Origin: Streptomyces sp. CB02058 | Lineage (GTDB): Bacteria; Actinomycetota; Actinomycetes; Streptomycetales; Streptomycetaceae | Assembly: GCF_001905505.1 (NCBI RefSeq) | Contig: NZ_LIPG01000001.1 | Location: 930,001-994,000 of the forward strand | Direction of reading: 5' to 3' | Length of the DNA stretch: 64,000 nt | In this document: positions 7,694 to 16,201 of the stretch, one piece after another | Layout: every line of letters begins with the position of its first letter | How positions within the stretch are numbered: position 1 is the stretch's first letter | The notes under the pieces: model-generated | Seen by the model: the letters and a program-made list of their open reading frames with translations, nothing else | What the model was told of the DNA's origin: nothing | The model's database searches: none | Program-made: the position numbers and the translations under genes

Positions 7694-8926
7694 TCAGTCG
7701 GCGAAGACGGTGACGCCGTCCTCGGTGGCGTGCCGGGGCTCCTGATCCCGTGCCTCGTGGGTCAGGGCCGAGCGCCGGATCCAGACGACCGCCGCGCCGA
7801 ACAGGGCGGCGACCGCGGCGACCACGAACGGGATGTGGATGTCGGTCCACTCCTCGATCTTCGGGGCGAGGTAGGGCGCCGCCGCGGCGGCGAACCAGCG
7901 GACGAAGTTGTAGCCGGCGCTCGCGACGGGGCGCGGGGCGTCCGAGACCCCGAGGGCCAGTTCGGTGTAGACGGTGTTGTTCATGCCGATGAAGGCGCCG
8001 GAGACGATGGTGCAGACGATGGCCGTGGTGTGGCTGCCGTATCCGAGGATCACCAGGTCGGCCGCGAGCAGCACCAGCGAACCGCCGACCACCTTTAGCG
8101 AGCCGAAGCGCCGCTGGAGGCGCGGGGCCACCAGCACCGAGAAGACGGCGAGCAGCAGGCCCCAGGCGAAGAACACCGCGCCCGACCTGTACGGCGACAT
8201 GTCGAGCACGAACGGTGTGAAGGCCAGGATCGTGAAGAACGCGTAGTTGTAGAAGAACGCCGAGGTCGCGACCGAGGCCAGCCCGCCGTGGCCCAGCGCC
8301 CTGACCGGGTCCAGCAGCGAGGTCTTCCGGGCCGGCCTGGGCTGCTCCTTCAGGAACGCGGTGATGCAGAGGAAGCCGATCGCCATCAGCACGGCGGTGC
8401 CGAAGAACGGGTAACGCCAGCTGGCGTCACCGAGCAGGGCCCCGACCAGCGGCCCGCACGCCATGCCGAGGCCGAGCGCCGACTCGTACAACAGGATCGC
8501 CGCCGCGCTGCCGCCCGCCGCGGCGCCGACGATCACCGCGAGGGCGGTGGAGACGAAGAGGGCGTTGCCCAGACCCCAGCCCGCCCGGAAGCCGACCAGC
8601 TCGCCCACGGACGAGGAGGTGCCGGAGAGCGCGGCGAAGACGACGACCAGCGCGAGACCGGTCAGCAGGGTCTTGCGGCCGCCGATGCGGCTGGAGACGA
8701 AGCCGGTCACGAGCATCGCGACGGCGGTGATCAGGAAGTACGAGGTGAACAGGAGGGAGACCTGGCTGGGCGTGGCCTCCAGCCCCTTCGCGATGGACGG
8801 CAGGATCGGGTCCACCAGCCCGATCCCCATGAAGGCCACGACCGAGGCGCCCGCCGTGGCCCAGACGGCCTTCGGCTGGCGCAGGATGCTGGTCGCCCCT
8901 TCGTCGAGCGGATCCTCTCCCCGCAT
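7694..8926 (-). CDS. MFS-family drug-type efflux transporter
   Basis: A 410-aa protein with about 12 membrane helices of the major facilitator superfamily, DHA1-like drug:proton antiporters. The loop between helices 2 and 3 carries RIGGRKTLL (motif A-like), helix 5 contains GLGMACGPLVGALLG (motif C-like, typical of exporters). The C-terminal 30 residues are cytoplasmic and acidic. It is a single gene with an AT-rich promoter containing an inverted repeat, so it is probably induced through a MarR- or TetR-type repressor encoded elsewhere. Substrate unknown. Confidence 0.9.
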   Translation of the reverse strand: MRGEDPLDEGATSILRQPKAVWATAGASVVAFMGIGLVDPILPSIAKGLEATPSQVSLLFTSYFLITAVAMLVTGFVSSRIGGRKTLLTGLALVVVFAALSGTSSSVGELVGFRAGWGLGNALFVSTALAVIVGAAAGGSAAAILLYESALGLGMACGPLVGALLGDASWRYPFFGTAVLMAIGFLCITAFLKEQPRPARKTSLLDPVRALGHGGLASVATSAFFYNYAFFTILAFTPFVLDMSPYRSGAVFFAWGLLLAVFSVLVAPRLQRRFGSLKVVGGSLVLLAADLVILGYGSHTTAIVCTIVSGAFIGMNNTVYTELALGVSDAPRPVASAGYNFVRWFAAAAAPYLAPKIEEWTDIHIPFVVAAVAALFGAAVVWIRRSALTHEARDQEPRHATEDGVTVFAD

Positions 8927-8965
8927 GGTTTCTCTCGCTCTCCACTAGGTCGTTGCGTTATACAC

Positions 8966-8995
8966 AGAATAAGTTAGACACTCTAATAAGTGCAA
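8966..8995 (-). promoter_or_regulatory. Promoter and operator of the MFS transporter
   Basis: On the minus strand TTGCAC (8990-8995) and TATTCT (8966-8971) are separated by 18 nt, a good vegetative promoter. A perfect inverted repeat, TTAGA-CAC-TCTAA, lies at 8974-8986 inside the spacer, where a bound repressor would block RNA polymerase. The block is strikingly AT-rich compared with its surroundings. Confidence 0.65.
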
Positions 8996-9083
8996 GCTGC
9001 ATCTATCTCTCCAGGTCGGAGCCGCGCTGCGGACGGGTGATCGTCCTTGACGCGACGACGACCGGAGAGGACCGTGGGGCGGT

Positions 9084-9722
9084 ATGAGGGGCGAACCCAG
9101 TTGCCCGAAGTGCGGTGGCCGGGTCAGGGCGCCCGGCCTCTTCGCCGATGCCTGGCAGTGCGCCGAGCACGGCCAGGTGCACCCGATGCAGCCGGTGGTC
9201 CCGCCCAGCGTCGAGGCGCTGGGAGTGGTGGTGCACCGGGCCCAGGTGCCGGTGTGGATGCCCTGGCCGCTCCCGGTGGGCTGGCTCTTCACGGGCGCGG
9301 CGTACGCGGGTGACGACCGCAGCGGCGGCCGGGCCACCGCCGTCGCCTGTTCCGGTCCGGGCCCGCTCGGCGGGATAGGGGAGCTGCTGCTCGTCGCCGA
9401 GGAGCTCGGCGTCGGCCTCGGCGCGCGCTACGCGGGCATCGACGGCCTCGACCCCGGTCTGAACGTCGACGCGGCGCCCGACGCCAAGGTGCTCGCGGCG
9501 GGACGCCCCGCCCCCCTCTGGCACGTCAAGGACGCCCCCGGCGACCGGGCGGTCTTCGCCGGCGAGGCCAGGGGTCTGTGGCTCTGGGCGATCGTCTGGC
9601 CCGAGCAGTCCGGGCTCCTGATGTACGACGAACTCGTCCTGACCGACCTGCGCGACGCGGGCGGAGAGGTGGACCTCCTGCCGTGCGGAGCGCTCACCCC
9701 CCGGCTGCTCACCCAGCCCTGA
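9084..9722 (+). CDS. DUF6758-like zinc-ribbon protein of unknown function
   Basis: A 212-aa protein beginning with a probable zinc ribbon: CPKCGGRV at about 7-14 followed by WQCAEHGQVHP at about 27-37, which gives Cys-x2-Cys and Cys-x2-His ligands. The rest is a compact Gly/Leu/Trp-rich domain conserved in Streptomyces and, as I recall, catalogued as DUF6758. There is no membrane segment. It precedes the PHP phosphoesterase gene on the same strand with a 108-bp gap. Function unknown. Confidence 0.7.
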   Translation: MRGEPSCPKCGGRVRAPGLFADAWQCAEHGQVHPMQPVVPPSVEALGVVVHRAQVPVWMPWPLPVGWLFTGAAYAGDDRSGGRATAVACSGPGPLGGIGELLLVAEELGVGLGARYAGIDGLDPGLNVDAAPDAKVLAAGRPAPLWHVKDAPGDRAVFAGEARGLWLWAIVWPEQSGLLMYDELVLTDLRDAGGEVDLLPCGALTPRLLTQP

Positions 9723-9830
9723 CCGGCGCGGGGCGCGGGGCGGGCCGCCCGGGGCGAGGGCCGAAGGGGTGACGTCCGGCGGTTATCCTGGAGCGTCCCC
9801 TGTCCGTCCACCAGCACCGGAGTACGCGTC

Positions 9831-10697
9831 GTGCGCATCGATCTGCACACCCACTCCACCGCTTCGGACGGCACGGACACCCCCGCCGAACTGGTGGCCA
9901 ACGCCGCCGCCGCGGGTCTCGACGTCGTCGCCCTGACCGACCACGACACGGTGGGCGGCCACGCGGAAGCCCTCGCGGCCCTTCCCGAGGGCCTCACCCT
10001 CGTCACCGGCGCCGAGCTCTCCTGCCGTGTCGACGGCATCGGCCTGCACATGCTGGCCTACCTCTTCGACCCGGCCGAACCCGAACTCGCCCGCGAGCGC
10101 GAGCTCGTCCGGGACGACCGGGTGCCGCGCGCGCGGACCATGGTGCGCAAGCTCCAGGAGCTGGGTGTCCCCGTCACCTGGGAGCAGGTCGCGCGGATCG
10201 CGGGGGACGGCTCGGTCGGCCGCCCGCACGTCGCGACCGCCCTCGTGGAGCTCGGCGTCGTCGGCTCGGTCTCCGACGCCTTCGTCCCGGAGTGGCTCGC
10301 CGACGGCGGGCGCGCGTACGCCGGCAAGCACGAGCTCGACCCGTTCGACGCGATCCGCCTGGTCAAGGCCGCGGGTGGCGTCACCGTCTTCGCCCACCCG
10401 CTCGCCGTCAAGCGCGGCTCCGTGGTCCCCGAGTCCGTGATCGCGCGGCTGGCCGCCGCCGGGCTCGACGGCATCGAGGTGGACCACATGGACCACGACG
10501 AGCCCACCAGGGCCCGGCTGCGGGGCCTCGCCGCCGAACTGGGGCTGCTGCCCACCGGTTCCAGCGATTACCACGGCACCCGTAAGACCGTCCGGCTCGG
10601 GGAGTACACCACCGACCCCGAGATCTACGGCGAGATCACCCGGCGCGCCACGGGAGCCTTCCCCGTGCCGGGTGCCGGCGGACCGCTCCCCGCGTAA
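9831..10697 (+). CDS. PHP-domain phosphoesterase (RNase AM/YciV-like)
   Basis: A 288-aa cytosolic metal-dependent phosphoesterase of the PHP family. Metal ligands are visible in order: DLHTHSTASDG at 4-14, ALTDHDTVGG near 36-45, an E in TGAELSC near 63, FAHP near 185, HMDHDE near 219 and SSDYHG near 245. The closest characterised members remove 3'-phosphates from nucleoside 3',5'-bisphosphates and trim RNA 5' ends. Start is a GTG at 9831. A TATCCT hexamer at 9783-9788 is a possible -10 with a 35-nt leader. Confidence 0.88.
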   Translation: MRIDLHTHSTASDGTDTPAELVANAAAAGLDVVALTDHDTVGGHAEALAALPEGLTLVTGAELSCRVDGIGLHMLAYLFDPAEPELARERELVRDDRVPRARTMVRKLQELGVPVTWEQVARIAGDGSVGRPHVATALVELGVVGSVSDAFVPEWLADGGRAYAGKHELDPFDAIRLVKAAGGVTVFAHPLAVKRGSVVPESVIARLAAAGLDGIEVDHMDHDEPTRARLRGLAAELGLLPTGSSDYHGTRKTVRLGEYTTDPEIYGEITRRATGAFPVPGAGGPLPA

Positions 10698-10799
10698 CGG
10701 GGCACCTTCTTCTCCGCTTCCCTCCGCACGCCCGGCCGTCATCACGCGCCGGCGCGCGCACCTCCCTGTTCGGCCCGCTCTTCTCTCGCAAGGCTCACC

Positions 10800-11405
10800 G
10801 TGTTCGACATCGCTGTCTTCGGATCCCTTTTTCTCACCCTTTTTGTGATTATGGATCCCCCCGGAATCACCCCGATCTTCCTGGCCCTCACCGCGGGCCG
10901 CCCCGCCAAGGTCCAGCGCAGGATGGCCCTCCAGGCGGTCGCCGTCGCCTTCGGCGTGATCGCCGTCTTCGGGCTGCTCGGCCAGCAGATCCTCGCCTAT
11001 CTGCATGTCTCCGTGCCCGCGCTGATGATCGCGGGCGGGCTGCTCCTGCTGCTGATCGCGCTCGACCTGCTGACCGGCAAGACGGACGAGCCCACCCAGA
11101 CCAAGGACGTCAATGTGGCGCTCGTGCCGCTGGGCATGCCACTGCTCGCCGGGCCCGGCGCGATCGTCTCGGTGATCCTCGCGGTGCAGCACGCCGACGG
11201 GGTGGGCGGGCAGATCTCCGTCTGGTCGGCGATCGTCGCGATGCACCTCGTGCTCTGGGTCGTCATGCGCTACTCGCTGCTGATCATCCGTGTGATCAAG
11301 GACGGCGGCGTGGTGCTGGTGACCCGGCTCGCCGGGATGATGCTCTCGGCCATCGCCGTACAGCAGATCATCAACGGCGTCACCCAGGTCATCCAGAGCT
11401 CCTGA
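10800..11405 (+). CDS. MarC/SNARE-associated-type integral membrane protein
   Basis: A 201-aa protein with six predicted membrane helices, matching the MarC (UPF0056) family in length and in the signature IMDPPGITPIFLALT at about 18-32 and PLGMPLLAGPGAIVSVI near 108-125. MarC proteins were once thought to give multiple antibiotic resistance, which was later withdrawn; their substrate is unknown. Start is a GTG at 10800. A strong terminator follows the stop. Confidence 0.9.
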   Translation: MFDIAVFGSLFLTLFVIMDPPGITPIFLALTAGRPAKVQRRMALQAVAVAFGVIAVFGLLGQQILAYLHVSVPALMIAGGLLLLLIALDLLTGKTDEPTQTKDVNVALVPLGMPLLAGPGAIVSVILAVQHADGVGGQISVWSAIVAMHLVLWVVMRYSLLIIRVIKDGGVVLVTRLAGMMLSAIAVQQIINGVTQVIQSS

Positions 11406-11444
11406 GACCCCCCGGGCCCCCGGGCGAGGTCCCGGACACCACAG

Positions 11445-11476
11445 CGCCCCCGCACGGGCCTTCCGTGCGGGGGCGC
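11445..11476 (+). terminator. Rho-independent-type terminator after marC-like gene
   Basis: A 14-bp perfect stem (11445-11458 with 11463-11476) and a 4-nt loop follow the stop codon by 40 nt. The GC-rich stem is followed by a short pyrimidine run. Confidence 0.8.
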
Positions 11477-11535
11477 TTCTCGTCTCATCAGTTCGTCATG
11501 CGCTTGTCGTCAGCGACGCGAAACAGAACAAGGTG

Positions 11536-11688
11536 TTACGAAGCCGAGGTGTCGGCCGGCCGGATGTAGATGCGCTGGCCCATTGCCGCGGCCTGCTGCA
11601 CGATCCGGTTGACGGAGGCGGCGTCCACGACGGTGCTGTCCACGGCGGTACCGTCGACATCGTCGAGTCGCATGATCTCGAAGCGCAT
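11536..11688 (-). CDS. Conserved 50-aa protein of unknown function
   Basis: A small protein (begins MRFEIMRLDDVDG, ends RIYIRPADTSAS) with good GC-skewed codon use, an AAGGGAAG ribosome-binding site before its ATG and a TAA stop. The sequence alternates short strands with an Ala-rich helix (residues 28-38). I recognise it as a type of small gene common in Streptomyces but know of no function. It is divergent from the NYN protein gene and shares a 210-bp promoter region with it. Confidence 0.7.
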   Translation of the reverse strand: MRFEIMRLDDVDGTAVDSTVVDAASVNRIVQQAAAMGQRIYIRPADTSAS

Positions 11689-11898
11689 ATGGCTTCCCTT
11701 CGTCTGATCCTCCTGCTGGAGAACTACTGGGAGGACGGGCTCGCCGTCCGCAAGGATGTGGAGCGCAAGGCGTCGGCGCCTCGTGCTCCACAAGGGGTAC
11801 AACGGCTTGCCTACAGCAAACATTCCCTACGCTAAGGAAATTTTTTGGATGTCTAAGTACCCGTTGGTCACCACCTGTGCGCGGACGATGAGGTCCGC

Positions 11899-12810
11899 AT
11901 GAACCACGCGGACACGCGGACGGACGAAGGACAGGACATCCGCGAACAGCTGGACCGCACGAACGCACTTCTCCAGCGCGTACTCGCCGAGGTCTCGAAG
12001 ACCCCCTCCACCCACGCGATCTTCGTGGACGCGGGCTACGTCTACGCGGCGGCCGGACTGCTCGTCACCGGCACCGAGGACCGCCGCTCGTTCGACCTGG
12101 ACGCGGAAGGGCTCATCGAGGCCTTCATCGACAAGGCCCGCACGATCTTCGCGGACAGCAGGCTGCTCCGCGTGTACTGGTACGACGGTGCCAGGCGCCG
12201 CATCCACACCGTCGAGCAGCAGTCCATCGCCGAACTCCCCGACGTCAAGGTCCGGCTCGGCAACCTCAACGCCAACAACCAGCAGAAGGGCGTCGATTCA
12301 CTCATCCGCACCGACCTGGAGTCACTCGCCCGGCACCGCGCCATCAGCGACGCGGCGCTCGTCGGCGGCGACGAGGACCTGGTCTCCGCCGTCGAGGCGG
12401 CGCAGGGCTACGGCGCCCGCGTCCACCTCTGGGGCATCGAGGCGGGCGAGGGCCGCAACCAGGCCGAGCCGCTGCTCTGGGAGGTCGACAGCCAGCGCAC
12501 CTTCGACCTCGACTTCTGCCGGCCGTACGTGAACCGGCGCTCCGTCACGATGTACGACGACGACAGCCCCGCCCCCGCGCGCGAGGACGTCCGCTTCGTC
12601 GGCGCGCAGATCGCCGCCGGCTGGCTCTCCACGCGCGGCCGCGAGGCCCTCGCCGACCTGCTGCCGGGACACCCCTATCTGCCGGGCTCCGTCGACCAGG
12701 ACCTGCTGGTCGAGGCCGAACGGCTCCTCCAGCACTCGCTGCGCGGCCACGCCCATCTGCGCAGGGCGCTGCGCGACGGCTTCTGGCAGCACCTCCAGGC
12801 GCAGTTCTGA
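11899..12810 (+). CDS. NYN-domain putative ribonuclease
   Basis: A 303-aa protein with a PIN-like NYN domain at about 35-185. Acidic residues expected for metal binding are visible: D45 in IFVDAGYV, the D in GVDSLIRTDL (about 135) and the GGDEDLVSAVEAA block (about 155). The last 90 residues are helical (WLSTRGREALADLLP onwards) and may bind RNA. NYN proteins act on RNA in turnover or maturation. The N-terminal 30 residues look like a short coiled coil. A GAGG site lies 6 nt before the ATG. The AT-rich upstream region is unusual for this window. Confidence 0.85.
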   Translation: MNHADTRTDEGQDIREQLDRTNALLQRVLAEVSKTPSTHAIFVDAGYVYAAAGLLVTGTEDRRSFDLDAEGLIEAFIDKARTIFADSRLLRVYWYDGARRRIHTVEQQSIAELPDVKVRLGNLNANNQQKGVDSLIRTDLESLARHRAISDAALVGGDEDLVSAVEAAQGYGARVHLWGIEAGEGRNQAEPLLWEVDSQRTFDLDFCRPYVNRRSVTMYDDDSPAPAREDVRFVGAQIAAGWLSTRGREALADLLPGHPYLPGSVDQDLLVEAERLLQHSLRGHAHLRRALRDGFWQHLQAQF

Positions 12811-12820
12811 CAGACGGCGG

Positions 12821-13672
12821 TCAGACGCTGTTCCAGAACGAGACCAGGGACGCCGCCGTCTCCAGCGGCCGGGCCGTGTTGGGGGAGTGCTCGGCGCCTT
12901 CGATCACGGTCCGGCGGGCGCCCAGCCGCCGCGCCATCGTGTCGATCAGCGGCACCGGCCAGACGTCGTCGCGCTCGCCCGAGACCACATGCACCGGGAG
13001 GGGCAGCGCGGCGAGCTCGGCCACCCGGTCCGGCTCGCGGGAGAGCTGGGCGCCCGTGGCGATCAGCTGCGCCGGGTCGTGGCGCATCCAGCGGCGGCGC
13101 AGATCCTCGCCGTCCCCGGTGTCCGCGTCCTCCGGCGGGTCCAGCGCGCGCATCGCCTGCCAGACCTCGTCCATGCCCCACCGGCCGAGGGCGTCGCCGA
13201 GGATCTGCGCCTTCTTCTGCTGGGCGGGATCGATCTCGGCGGGCCCCGAGGACATCAGGGTCAGCGAGCGGAAGGGCGTGCCGTCCAGCAGGACGGCGGC
13301 GCGGGCGATCTGGCCGCCCAGGGAATGCCCCAGCAGGTGGATTCCGCCGGGCACCGGGACGCCGTCCGCAGCGGCCTGCGCCAGCACGTCCCGGGCCAAC
13401 TCGCCCTGTGCGTAGGACTCCTGACGGCCCGTCCCCTCGGACTCGTACTGCCCCCTGCCGTCGACGGACAGCACCCGGAAACCGGCGTCGGCGAGGGGTT
13501 CGAGCAGCGCGATGAAGTCCTCCTTGCTGCCGGTGTACCCGGGCAGCAGGAGGGCGGTGGAGTGCGCGCCGCCGGACGGCACGGCGTCCAGCACGGCGAA
13601 GTCCCCGCGCGCGGTACGCAGTACGCGGGAACGGGCGCAGGAGGGCGGGGTGAAGGTGGGCGGCCGGCTCAT
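12821..13672 (-). CDS. Alpha/beta hydrolase
   Basis: A 283-aa soluble alpha/beta hydrolase. The oxyanion-hole strand LLLPGYTGSKEDF is at about 41-53, the nucleophile elbow is GHSLGG at about 116-121, the acid is likely the D in SGERDDVWP (near 233), and the base is the H in IEGAEHSPNTARP (near 260). The order is that of lysophospholipase/esterase-type enzymes; the substrate cannot be told. It converges on the NYN gene with a 10-bp gap. A TACGCT -10 hexamer stands 6 nt before the ATG. Confidence 0.88.
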   Translation of the reverse strand: MSRPPTFTPPSCARSRVLRTARGDFAVLDAVPSGGAHSTALLLPGYTGSKEDFIALLEPLADAGFRVLSVDGRGQYESEGTGRQESYAQGELARDVLAQAAADGVPVPGGIHLLGHSLGGQIARAAVLLDGTPFRSLTLMSSGPAEIDPAQQKKAQILGDALGRWGMDEVWQAMRALDPPEDADTGDGEDLRRRWMRHDPAQLIATGAQLSREPDRVAELAALPLPVHVVSGERDDVWPVPLIDTMARRLGARRTVIEGAEHSPNTARPLETAASLVSFWNSV

Positions 13673-13678
13673 GGGCCG

Positions 13679-13684
13679 AGCGTA
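13679..13684 (-). promoter_or_regulatory. -10 hexamer for leaderless hydrolase mRNA
   Basis: Minus-strand TACGCT ends 6 nt before the ATG at 13672; no ribosome-binding site is present between. Confidence 0.45.
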
Positions 13685-13713
13685 TCGCCGGGGGCGGGAG
13701 CGTGCCCGGGCAG

Positions 13714-13758
13714 CCGTACGGCCCCGGCCCCCGCAGTGCGGGAACCGGGGCCGTACGG
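13714..13758 (-). terminator. Terminator after the DEAD-box helicase gene
   Basis: A 14-bp stem (13714-13727 with 13745-13758) encloses a second small stem in its 17-nt loop, about 20 nt past the helicase stop codon. Confidence 0.7.
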
Positions 13759-13777
13759 GCAGGGCTGCTGCTGAGGA

Positions 13778-15817
13778 TCAGCCCTCGGCGGACTCGGCGG
13801 CGGCCGTCGTCGCGCGGGCACGGCGGCGGCGCGGCTTGGCGGGCGCGGCCTCGCCGTCCGCCACGGCCTCGGTCACCGGGGCGGTCTGCGCCTTCTCCGC
13901 GGCACGGGGACGGCGGCGGCGCGGCTTGGTCTCCGCGACCTCCTCGGCAATGGCCGTCTTCTCGACGACGACCTCGGCCTTCGGCTTGGCGGCGGCACGG
14001 GTGCGCCGGCGCGGCTTGGTCTCGCTCACGGGCTCGGAGACCGGGGCGATCTGGAAGTCGACCTCGTCGGCCGGCTTCACGACCCGGGTACGACGGCGCG
14101 GCTTGGTGACCGCGGGCTCGGCCACCGGAGCGGCCATGGCCACGGTCTGGAAGTCCACCACGGGCTCGGCGGCCGGGGCCGCCTCGACGGCCGGCTTCGC
14201 GGCAGCGGTGCGCGTACGGCGACGACGGGGCTTCGCCTCCGCCGCGGGCTCCGCCTCGGCCACGGGAGCGGCCTCGACGGCCGGCGCCTCGGCCACGGCC
14301 ACCGCCGCCTCCGACACGCCCTCGGGCACGGCGGCACGCGTACGGCGCCTGCGGCGCGGGGTGCGCGGCTCGGCGGCGTCCTCGCCCGCAGCCTCGGCGG
14401 ACGGCGCGGGCACGGTGACGGCACCCTCCTCGACGCTGCTGCCGCCACGGGTGCGCCGGCGCTGACGCGGGGTGCGAGGAGCGCGCTCCTCGCGGGGGGC
14501 CGGGGCGGACGACGAGGACTTGCGGCCACGGCCGCCCGTCTCGCCGAGGTCCTCGATCTCCTCCGCGCGCAGACCCGCACGGGTCCGCTCGGCGCGCGGC
14601 AGGACACCCTTGGTGCCCGCCGGGATGCCGAGGTCCTCGAAGAGGTGCGGAGACGTGGAGTACGTCTCGGCCGGGTCCGGGAACTTCAGGTCCAGGGCCT
14701 TGTTGATCAGCTGCCAGCGCGGGATGTCGTCCCAGTCGACCAGCGTGATCGCGGTTCCCTTGGCGCCCGCGCGGCCGGTGCGGCCGATGCGGTGGAGGTA
14801 GGTCTTCTCGTCCTCCGGCGACTGGTAGTTGATGACATGGGTCACACCCTCGACGTCGATGCCGCGCGCGGCGACATCGGTGCAGACGAGGACGTCCACC
14901 TTGCCGTTGCGGAAGGCGCGGAGTGCCTGCTCACGGGCGCCCTGGCCGAGGTCGCCGTGGACCGCGCCGGAGGCGAAGCCGCGCTTCTCCAGCTGCTCCG
15001 CGATGTCGGCGGCGGTCCGCTTCGTGCGGCAGAAGATCATCGCCAGCCCGCGGCCCTCGGCCTGCAGGATGCGCGAGACCATCTCGGGCTTGTCCATCGA
15101 GTGGGCGCGGTAGACGAACTGCGCCGTGTTCTTGACGGTCGTGCCCTCGTCGTCGGGCGACGTGGCGTTGATGTGCGTGGGCTGCGACATGTAGCGGCGG
15201 GCGAGGCTGATGACGGCACCGGGCATGGTGGCCGAGAACAGCATCGTCTGGCGCTTCGCCGGCAGCATCGTGATGATGCGCTCGACGTCGGGCAGGAAGC
15301 CCAGGTCGAGCATCTCGTCGGCCTCGTCCAGGACGAGGACGCGGATGTGCGAGAGGTCGAGCTTGCGCTGGCCCGCCAGGTCGAGCAGCCGGCCCGGGGT
15401 GCCGACGACCACGTCGACGCCCTTCTTGAGGGCCTCGACCTGGGGCTCGTACGCCCGGCCGCCGTAGATCGCGAGGACGCGGACGTTACGGACCTTGCCG
15501 GCGGTCAGCAGGTCGTTGGTGACCTGCTGGCACAGCTCACGGGTGGGTACGACGATCAGGGCCTGGGGCGCGTCCGTCAGCTTCTCGGGCGCGGCGCGGC
15601 CGGCCTCGACGTCGGCGGGGACGGTCACGCGCTCCAGAAGCGGCAGGCCGAAACCGAGCGTCTTGCCGGTGCCGGTCTTGGCCTGGCCGATGACGTCGGA
15701 GCCGGAGAGCGCCACGGGGAGCGTCATCTCCTGGATCGGGAAGGGGGACGTGATGCCGACAGCCTCGAGGGCTTCGGCCGTCTCGGTGAGAATTCCGAGG
15801 TCGCGGAACGTAGTCAG
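13778..15817 (-). CDS. DEAD-box ATP-dependent RNA helicase with basic-repeat tail
   Basis: A 679-aa RNA helicase. Motifs in order: Q motif (FPIQEMTLP), Walker A AKTGTGKT, PTRELCQQ, TPGRLLD, DEAD (VLDEADEMLDLGF), SAT, then the second RecA domain with HGDLGQGAREQALRAF, DVAARGIDV and HRIGRTGRAG. After about residue 440 comes a 240-residue low-complexity tail of Ala/Glu/Val segments broken by seven Arg/Lys blocks (such as KPRRRRTR), probably an RNA-binding or ribosome-binding arm. The start is most likely the CTG at 15817, with an AAGAGG site 7 nt upstream; the first ATG, 30 codons on, would remove the Q-motif region. Confidence 0.92.
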   Translation of the reverse strand: MTTFRDLGILTETAEALEAVGITSPFPIQEMTLPVALSGSDVIGQAKTGTGKTLGFGLPLLERVTVPADVEAGRAAPEKLTDAPQALIVVPTRELCQQVTNDLLTAGKVRNVRVLAIYGGRAYEPQVEALKKGVDVVVGTPGRLLDLAGQRKLDLSHIRVLVLDEADEMLDLGFLPDVERIITMLPAKRQTMLFSATMPGAVISLARRYMSQPTHINATSPDDEGTTVKNTAQFVYRAHSMDKPEMVSRILQAEGRGLAMIFCRTKRTAADIAEQLEKRGFASGAVHGDLGQGAREQALRAFRNGKVDVLVCTDVAARGIDVEGVTHVINYQSPEDEKTYLHRIGRTGRAGAKGTAITLVDWDDIPRWQLINKALDLKFPDPAETYSTSPHLFEDLGIPAGTKGVLPRAERTRAGLRAEEIEDLGETGGRGRKSSSSAPAPREERAPRTPRQRRRTRGGSSVEEGAVTVPAPSAEAAGEDAAEPRTPRRRRRTRAAVPEGVSEAAVAVAEAPAVEAAPVAEAEPAAEAKPRRRRTRTAAAKPAVEAAPAAEPVVDFQTVAMAAPVAEPAVTKPRRRTRVVKPADEVDFQIAPVSEPVSETKPRRRTRAAAKPKAEVVVEKTAIAEEVAETKPRRRRPRAAEKAQTAPVTEAVADGEAAPAKPRRRRARATTAAAESAEG

Positions 15818-15967
15818 GGTGCTGCCTCTTCTGTGAGACGCGGCCCGAGGCGAACGCTGGGGGTCGTACCGTGCCGGGGTTGGTCATCCGGCCGTGGATG
15901 GGCCGGGTGGCGCGGGACCACTGCCGTCGCTCGAGCGCTCGTGCCGCTGAGGGGGCCCCTCATCTGC

Positions 15968-15988
15968 GGGCGTACACGGTGTACGCCC
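15968..15988. promoter_or_regulatory. 21-bp palindrome, candidate repressor operator
   Basis: GGGCGTACAC, one central base, then GTGTACGCCC: a perfect inverted repeat with 10-bp arms. The GTACAC/GTGTAC core resembles operators of TetR-type repressors. It lies 150 bp upstream of the helicase start. It could equally be an RNA hairpin in the helicase leader. Confidence 0.5.
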
Positions 15989-16188
15989 CGCGTGGAGGGC
16001 TGTCGGGTCGGAGCCGATCGGGCCACCGACCGGGCATCCTCATTCAAGGTCGCGCTCCTGGCACAAGAAAATGCTCAGTAAGCGCAATACCACTGTACCC
16101 CGGATTCGCGCATGTGTGTTGGACGAATTCATCGGAACGGTGTGATGTCTCCCGCTGACCAGGCCCTTCCGTCCCTGGCACGGCGGGC

Positions 16189-16194
16189 TATTCT
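16189..16194 (+). promoter_or_regulatory. -10 hexamer for leaderless ferritin-like mRNA
   Basis: TATTCT ends 7 nt before the ATG at 16202, supporting that start over in-frame starts further upstream. Confidence 0.5.
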
Positions 16195-16201
16195 GCGCTC
16201 C

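Larger units (their letters stand above)
15818..16201. other. Divergent regulatory region between helicase and ferritin-like gene
   Basis: This 384-bp region has no gene I can support. It holds the helicase ribosome-binding site, a 21-bp perfect palindrome at 15968-15988 and the leaderless promoter of the ferritin-like gene at its right edge. The long distance suggests a regulated or structured 5' leader for the helicase. Confidence 0.6.
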
